Below, in pieces: positions 57,515-64,000 of a DNA stretch of 64,000 bases. The notes below the pieces were generated by a model. It was not told where the DNA came from. It ran no database searches and worked only from the letters and a program-made list of their open reading frames with translations. The stretch lies in contig JALGAS010000001.1 of the NCBI GenBank assembly GCA_023078685.1, forward strand, positions 5,208,001 to 5,272,000. The letters are read 5' to 3'. Made by a program: the position numbers and the translations under genes. Each line of letters begins with the position of its first letter. Within the stretch, counting starts at the first letter, position 1. This DNA is from Neopestalotiopsis rosae (lineage: Eukaryota > Ascomycota > Sordariomycetes > Amphisphaeriales > Sporocadaceae).

Positions 57515-58211
57515 CTCGGGAGGTTATTGCGAATATTGACGGTATAGGTGGTCTTTTGAAAAGTTGCACTTACGCGATGCAGGTAGAGGCAACGACAGGA
57601 TGAAGAGATGCCCCATCGAGTGCATGCGGGGTAGTTATTCGCAAGGATGTCAATCAACCTGCAGATACTCAGGCACCAACTTCATGTTCTGCACTGGCAC
57701 GGTCGCATGTGAGATCGATGTGGCAAAATAGTGGTGATGCAAATTAGGCGTGCATCCTTGCCGAGTGCTAGTTTTTGGGTCCAAAGAAGCAATCCGTCGA
57801 TGTGCCATATGGTTTCGTAGCCTTAGAGGTAGGCGGAAGACTTACCTACCTAGGTAGATTAGGTACATACCAGGTAGGCAGGCAGCTGGCAGGTTCGCTA
57901 GCTCCGTGAGTTATGTCAACTAAACTAATACCGGGAGTTGGTACTAGTGCCCGTCCGCTTGGCCACCAGATATTTCATGATGTTTCAATTCGTGCAGAAT
58001 AAGTCGTAGAAACCGACCACCCCTGTGCTAACAAGAAGGGGAATATGACTTCAGACGTGTCTATCGAATCGCATACAACTTATGGAACCTCATGGAAAGC
58101 TGCACAATTATTTCCCCAATATCTGATTCTTTCATCTCCTACTTTCAATGAGCCGCGGAGTCTTTGCTCCCAACGAGAGCCCTCCGTTGACATGGGCAGT
58201 ATTCAGGCTGT
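57515..58211. other. HET-gene promoter region
   Basis: 697 bp between the NACHT-gene 3' end and the HET start. It includes the CCTA/TAGG repeat at 57841-57880. No gene seen. Confidence 0.45.
57841..57880. repeat. CCTA/TAGG short repeat with palindrome
   Basis: cttacctacctaggtag contains the perfect palindrome CTACCTAGGTAG (57846-57857), followed by further AGGTA and GGTAGG units to about 57880. A related CTAC run is at 63541-63568, so the two repeats flank the NACHT gene. Confidence 0.5.
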
Positions 58212-58739
58212 TTATATCCCGACTCTCACGATTGCGGGAAGTTGACTATCTGCCTCTCCCAGCATGTCTTGCCACTTTCGCACAGGTTCACTGAGGACCA
58301 TATTGATACTGTTGTCGTTTGCGTCGCTGGGCATGCTCATCGTAACAGAGCTCTGGGTCAGATGATCCCACGCCGGCAATTTCAAAAGCTGGAAGATCTC
58401 TTCTTTGGTGCCCGATAGGGACTCACTTCCGTCTCTTTGCCACCTCCTGATGCTGATATCACTTCCAGTCTGGTGAAGCGTTATTCCAACAGCACGTTTG
58501 CCATCGGTCGTCACAGTACTTCCGCCTCTTATGACAGCCTCGTTACCTGGTGCAAGGACCTGAATCACAGGCCCAATCCCTGGCTTTTTGATCATTGCAT
58601 CAGGTGTGGACTGATCCGGGTCACACACTCTCCCTGACAGCGGCGTTGGTCGGGACTGACCAAATAGTGAAGCCCAGTCGATCGGAACAACGCTGGGGAT
58701 GGGCATAGTTGAGTTGTCTGACTGAATCACCAAGAAATT
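58212..58739 (-). pseudogene. In-frame continuation of the NACHT gene beyond a TGA stop
   Basis: 175 further codons (from NFLVIQSDNSTMPIPSVV to SQLPAIVRVGI) follow the TGA at 58742-58740 in the same frame, with normal codon-like composition (GNEAVIRGGSTVTTDGKRAVG, SLSGTKEEIFQLLKLPAWD). This suggests the ancestral protein was longer. Alternatively, a 39-bp intron (GTCCAC...TTCAG) could remove the stop and stay in frame, but that is shorter than other introns here. Confidence 0.5.
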
Positions 58740-61700
58740 TCAACACGACGAAAAGTGGACATCTTTCATATTCTCAAATGGAAGAAAACCTGCCGATGAA
58801 AGAGTCATGGGAGATGATCCGGCTGTAAAGAATGTCAGATGCTGCAAAACTCCGCATAATGCAGGGATACTTACGTATAGAGTAAGCCCACATTTCAATA
58901 TGGGCAAGTTCAGAATCTCCGGGCACAAACCAAATTGCAACATCTTCGCGAGGGTGCGAAAGCAGCCTTGGTGGCAACAGAAATTGGCTGCTCGTGTAAG
59001 CTTCGCTCATGGGCGCGGACGCTAGCGGTGCCACGGCTAGGTCTTTCTCGAACTCAATCTTGTAGAGGCTCATAGTTCTCGGGCCACGTTCCGACTGATT
59101 AGATACCTTATCGGAACTCTCCAACAGCAACAACAACGATCCTTTCTGATCGAACGACAGCGTAAAGGTATCGAGACAGGTAATTGTGAAGCTGGTACCG
59201 TTCATTTGGTCGTACTCGCCATTGTCAGAGTGAGGCGATGAGCTGCGCGTCTGGCTAGATGACCGAAAATCTCGAAAGGGACTCTGGCGATCGTCTGCAA
59301 TTATTTGTTCTATGAGGGTATTTATTCAGCTTCGATTGCGTCTTCTCTGGTATTTATTTGTGTGAATATGTAGAGAAACTTACCAGTGAGTTGTACAGCA
59401 CTCATCCGAGCTTGGTGATCATCAGATACAGTAAACTTATATACCGTTTTGAGTATAGCGATGCAGTCAACATTGGAGCTGATGGCGATTGGAAACTGGA
59501 CTCTCAGTGTTCCATCAGTCCAGGACGGGTCCGACTGCCATAAAGACCGCTTCATTTGTCGCTCGACCTCGGCGGGGTCTAACGGAATGCAAATATCCAC
59601 TGATTGAGTCGGGTCCCCCGAGACAGTCCATAACTCATATCGGGCCAGCCAACCGTTACAAAGCCTGAAGAGCATAGACTCAACTGGCCGCATGGACCAC
59701 TGCATGTGCTTCTCGAATGTCCTGTACAAATGAATGATCAGTAATACAACTTATGTAATGGAAAGGCTGTTCGTACTTGGAAGGCCACACGCTGAGGATG
59801 GCGAGCATCTTGCCATCACTTCTGACCTCAGACGTTTTCGCAAGATAGCGTGAGCTAATTGAGCCATCTTGTGGGGGATCAATTTCCAGTGATCGGAAAC
59901 GAATGTAAGCGTATTCCATAGTTAGTCGGCTTGGGGTGAATGCTGTTGCTTCTTCCCAGATGTATTTCGGTGACCGATACAATTGCTTGCCCCAGTCCTT
60001 CTTCAGAGCCTTCAAGTAGCGGCAGAACTCGAGCCCGTCTTTCACAATCTTGGTGATGTCTATCTTGTCCGGGTCAAACCTGCAACTCGTGAGTCGAAGC
60101 TGTTCGAAACATCTCAGAAGTTTTTCATGGCCAGGAATAGTCCGGAGAACATAAGACGCCTCAATATAGGCCATCAGAACGCCCCCAGATTTCAAGAACT
60201 GTGATATCAGCTCTAAAACATTTGCGCCATCCAGCACGTCGAAAAGCCCGTATGTAATTACTCCTTCAATATGATCCACCCAATACGCTGCAGAGTAACC
60301 ACATAATGGGTAGTTCTGATGCAATTCAACATTGGTGATATCCTTCTGGATTGATCCACTGAGTGGCTGGGATGGAAGCTTATAATTGAGGATTTGTAGA
60401 CACCGCTGCGCTATAATGCTCAAGGATTCCGTTTTAGGCATTAGGAGATAATGAGCAATTTGGAAGTTCAATATGTTTGGGCTGGCCTTATCTAGGGAAG
60501 AGTTGAAGTTGAGTAAGAATTCTCGGACTGAAAGATGAATGAACTGGAAAGAAGCGACGGGAAACGAGCCAAATGTCCGGTCATGCATCTCTTGAACATC
60601 TACCAGTCCTCCGCAGCAGATGATCACTGCACGCAAGAAATATTCAGGATCGTTATCTCTCTCGTCTTCCTCATCCTCGGGCGAATTGCTGGATATCTTA
60701 AGCGAGACTGCTACTTGCATCTCCTTGACGGTCAACGGCCGCTTGGCGTAGAAGGTCCACGTGATCACTTTCCGACAAAGTTCACGCTCTACTTGATTGC
60801 TGCGGCTGATGAAAGCGGTAATACGGCTATACATGGTCTCTAGGCCCTCAGGCAAGTGGACGTTTGTGACAATGTCTGACCGCTGGGATCTCGTAAGTGC
60901 GGGTGATTTGAGGAAGCGCACCATCAGCTTGGCCCATAAGAACATCCCATCTGCGCCTAGGATGAGATGTTGCAGGAGGTCTGAAGTGTCTGTTTTGGAC
61001 GGAAATAGCTTCAGTCTGAGCAGCTCAGTTAATTTGATTGACAGGTATCGTTCGATGTCGCTGCCATTCCTTTTCCCAATGTTGAATACCTGATCCTCGG
61101 GGACCGTGTCGTAGAGTGCGGCGACGTTCGGTCGACTGAAGATGATAACCTTCATAAGTGAGCTTTCCTTATTTGTCAGAGTCAACAGGTCTTTGACGAC
61201 TGCCTCAACGTCGTTTGTTTCGTCAAGGCCATCTACAACTAGGAATGTCTCTCTGGAGGACGGGGTACACAGATGAAGAAGCTCCACCATCTCATTCCGG
61301 GAGGCGACCAATTGGCCTGCCGATGCCTCATCCATTATGAAAGCGAATTTGTCGATGATCTCTTCTTCTTCTCTGCTTGATTGAAGCAGCTGTGATAGAC
61401 ACGACCTCAACATAACTAACGGGCCGTGAATATCCGCGAGCTCAGATCGGAAAAATGAGTACAGAACCTCTGGCTTTGAGCCATCAGCAGATCGCCGTGA
61501 ATTCTTGAGCTCCCCCACCGTAGATGCAGCGAGAGTGGTTTTGCCGCAGCCTGGATTACCTGAGGCGTTTTCCATTAGTGTCCATCATAGACTCGGACAA
61601 AATGAGAGCTGGAAGATCTTCTCGAGTATATTCTCACCTTGAACCCACAATGCACGATTGCCAAACATCGAAGTCATCGGCCCAGTGTTATTCGAAATGG

Positions 61701-62937
61701 TGCCTGTCAGCCACTTTGTGAAGGGCGTTTCATCAAATAACCACTCTGCTGTCCCTTCTTCAGTCTGCTCCCTGGCCCTTTCAAACTCCTGCGCGAACTC
61801 TGGCGGCGATATCCAACGGCGTATGCGGTCCAATCTCTCGTACGGTTGATCTACAACGAAGCGATCAGTTCAGCTGGGAAATGTATTGATCAGACACTTC
61901 GGACCTGCCTTTGTATGGCCTGCGAAGAGCCTCATTATTCGCATCGGGCATTTCTCTCTCCTGTACAATCCTGCCAGCAGCATCAATTCGTTGATTGAGC
62001 TCAAGCACTCGAGTGATTTCAGAGATATCTTTTTTCCCAGCCATAGTCTCCATGGTCTCTTGAAGCTTCTTAGTATCGTTGAGTTGTACTAGTTTGAGTT
62101 CTGTATTCGTCAATTTTTTATGAAATTCGAAGTCATTAAGGATATCCTCAAATCTTGCATCAAAAGGTTTCCAGACTAACCCAGCCACCACGAATGGGGA
62201 CCTTTTCGCGCCTGCATGATTGTATATTCGTGAGCATATGTCTGCCGAAAATGTTGGGAGGGTACTCAACATACGCCCATCTTTCTTGGTGAAGACACGG
62301 AGTAGGCTATGACAGAACCGAAGAAGGTCCACATACGCCTTGCATAAAGACGACTTTAAACGGTTGGTCGGGCCTTTTGAACAGACTTCGGCAATTTTAG
62401 TGTATTGAGGGAGCACATCGGTGACCCGATCAAGTACTCTTTGTAGCTTCTCAAGGAAGCTGACGTAGTTGTTTGCAAGCTATATACATGGTGTCAATGA
62501 GGGGGGTATGAAATATGAGGAGCCATCGAGAATTAATGCGTCTCACCTGAAATACCAGACGGATTGATCCCCAAACAAGAGCAGCATATTCTGGATTTGA
62601 AGACACAAATATGTCTATAATCTGAAAATAAGGACTCAGGGCATCCTTGAATGAATTGATGCACTGAGTCACACGCCGGCCCCACGAGCGTGTTTTCGTC
62701 CCGTGAATCAGGTTCTTGACATCCTCAATGAGCTGATCCGCACTGATGCAGCTGCCCGCGACCACTGAGCGCTCATCGTCGGACAACGAGTCAAGAAATT
62801 GAGCCTGCGCCTGCTGGAAGATTTCTGGTCGAGTCACTGGCTCACTACATTGTAGATCTGTTAGATTCACGAGCCATCCCACGAATGAAATTTTGAAGGA
62901 CGCCTGAGAGACATTTGGAAAGCACTACTTACCTCAT
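58740..62937 (-). CDS. NACHT-domain NLR-like protein
   Basis: Eight exons: 62937-62933, 62844-62547, 62479-61909, 61850-61638, 61559-59777, 59721-59384, 59309-58875 and 58822-58740, giving 1241 aa. The first exon is only ATGAG, joined to TGAGCCAGTG to give MSEPVTRPE; exon 2 has no other Met. Residues 1-360 are a helical N-terminal region of the type found before fungal NACHT domains (FLDSLSDDERSVV, VTDVLPQYTKIAE), probably DUF7708. The NACHT shows Walker A GNPGCGKTT (363-371), Walker B FLVVDGLDE (about 467-475) and the sensor-like VIIFSRP. The winged-helix-like region contains KVITWTFYAKRPLTVKEMQVAVSL. No ankyrin, WD or TPR repeats are evident; the C-terminal region looks beta-rich. Exon 3 may end at a GC donor. 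Such proteins act in allorecognition or innate-immunity-like cell death. The frame meets TGA at 58742-58740. Confidence 0.85.
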
Positions 62938-63138
62938 GGCTAAGACGACATTGATTGTTTCGGCTTAGAACCGAAGCAGGCAATCATTATCTCTTTAGCA
63001 GGGTACGTCTGAGCTGTTCTGTCAGTCAAGAGAAAGTTACGAAGTGAGGAGAAGGATGGAGTAGGGATCGTCGTAAGATTGCGGCTGAGCAAAGTGCTGC
63101 GGAGGTTCCGTCATATTCATCGAGGCCAAGCTGACGTC

Positions 63139-63199
63139 GATCACGTGACATTCTGCATCTTTAACCAGCCAAACAGGACTATCGCAAGCATACAATCCG
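63139..63199 (-). promoter_or_regulatory. Conserved upstream element (GATCACGTGAC...TCTGCAT), NACHT copy
   Basis: About 200 bp before the NACHT ATG: GATCACGTGACATTCTGCAT, then a less conserved middle, then CGCAAGCATACAATC. It matches the kinase copy at 54845-54907 in block order and orientation. Confidence 0.45.
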
Positions 63200-63540
63200 T
63201 CTACAGGTTGTAATAGCTGCAACAGCTGCATCCACATTGGTATAATGGATTGTAAATCTTCTTTGACAACAAAGAAGTGGTAGAGTCAGTAGCATGCGGC
63301 CGCCAACAATGTTTATGACCATATCACAGGCTTGGAAAAACAGGTGATCCTCTCTCGCGATGTGGGGATAACTCGGATGGTCGCTGACCGGAGAATCCCC
63401 ACTGTCGTCTGTTTTGTCGCATTTGTCGCATTCGTTTATTCTTATTCCCTCTTTGCTTTCACTGGTTGAAAATCAAATACTTTCTACAAGATCGTTTTTA
63501 GGTGTAACTTTTGATGCCTGCAAGCGGCCCATTGGCTATT

Positions 63541-63568
63541 ACCTACCTACCTACCTGTAGTCACCTAC
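63541..63568. repeat. CTAC tetranucleotide repeat
   Basis: acctacctacctacctg followed by gtcacctacc; about five units. Related to the CCTA/TAGG repeat at 57841. Confidence 0.6.
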
Positions 63569-64000
63569 CATCATCAAAGCCTCCAAGCATAACCCCACTA
63601 ACCCAGCTAGAACAGTTGTTGAATGTACCAGTAGATTTCATGTGCTGCGTTCATGTTTCAAAGTTCACGTGTCCGGCAAAGTTTTGAATCAATGCACGTA
63701 GAATACAGGGTCTGTGATGCTTGGATGTGTTTACTTTCGTAGGTATACATGCTTGCACGCATCACAAGAACATGTGCATTCATAGGATAGCTGCTGGCGG
63801 CTGTGATGGTGCACCGCATGACAGTAAGTGCCTAAAAACTATTAGGGATCGTCAGCGATTTCTGAAGTGTCCGATAGCGCAAAATATCAGAAAGTCGAGT
63901 CATGGGTGGGAGTATAATTGAGCAGATCCTTAGCGTGGGAGACGGAAAGTCCTAATATATCAATTTCCCTGCTCCATACACTACAACAAGGAGCTGTCAA

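Larger units (their letters stand above)
62938..64000. other. NACHT promoter region to window end
   Basis: 1.06 kb with the shared element at 63139-63199 and the CTAC repeat at 63541. No gene seen; short frames here lack motifs. Confidence 0.45.

Overview
The window is nuclear DNA of a filamentous ascomycete. Introns are short (about 45-90 bp, occasionally longer) with GTRWGT-like donors and CTRAC branch points. The families are typical of Pezizomycotina: HET domain, NACHT, Zn2Cys6 factors, a trichodiene-oxygenase-like P450, lactose-permease-type MFS, GH125 and a tannase-family esterase. The overall set fits Sordariomycetes, probably Hypocreales; that placement is inference. I rebuilt 23 protein-coding genes, most with exon junctions that keep the frame exactly.

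Layout. 0.7-2.6 kb: secreted protein of unknown family. 4.5-6.1 kb: MFS sugar transporter. 6.2-7.4 kb: pantothenate synthetase. 8.4-10.2 kb: secreted GH125 mannosidase. 10.5-12.1 kb: PLP aminotransferase. 12.7-14.2 kb: Esa1 MYST acetyltransferase. 14.7-15.3 kb: RNase H2 subunit C. 17.5-19.1 kb: cyclopropane fatty acid synthase. 20.0-20.7 kb: glycolipid transfer protein of HET-C2 type. 21.1-22.9 kb: multicopper oxidase. 26.7-28.5 kb: tannase/feruloyl esterase. 30.3-31.9 kb: NMD3. 32.2-36.2 kb: two paralogous genes of unknown family flanking an inverted 2EXR gene. 36.4 kb: tRNA-like Pol III element. 36.7-37.4 kb: HRI1-like gene with a frameshift. 38.7-49.1 kb: P450, Dal5-type transporter, amidohydrolase and Zn2Cys6 regulator. 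51.5-52.3 kb: acetate transporter. 53.1-62.9 kb: protein kinase, HET protein and NACHT protein, all on the minus strand.

How the genes may work together. The left part mixes housekeeping genes (Esa1, RNase H2C, NMD3, pantothenate synthetase) with secreted enzymes that suit plant- or cell-wall saprotrophy. The 38.7-49.1 kb block looks like a small catabolic or detoxification cluster: an oxidising enzyme, a transporter, a metal-dependent amidohydrolase and a local regulator, with related CGG...CCG motifs in its promoters. The right end resembles a fungal self/non-self recognition locus. Its kinase and NACHT genes share a conserved upstream element of about 60 bp built around GATCACGTGAC. The NACHT frame meets an in-frame TGA, after which the frame stays open for 175 more codons.

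All functions come from motif recognition by eye. No database search was run.
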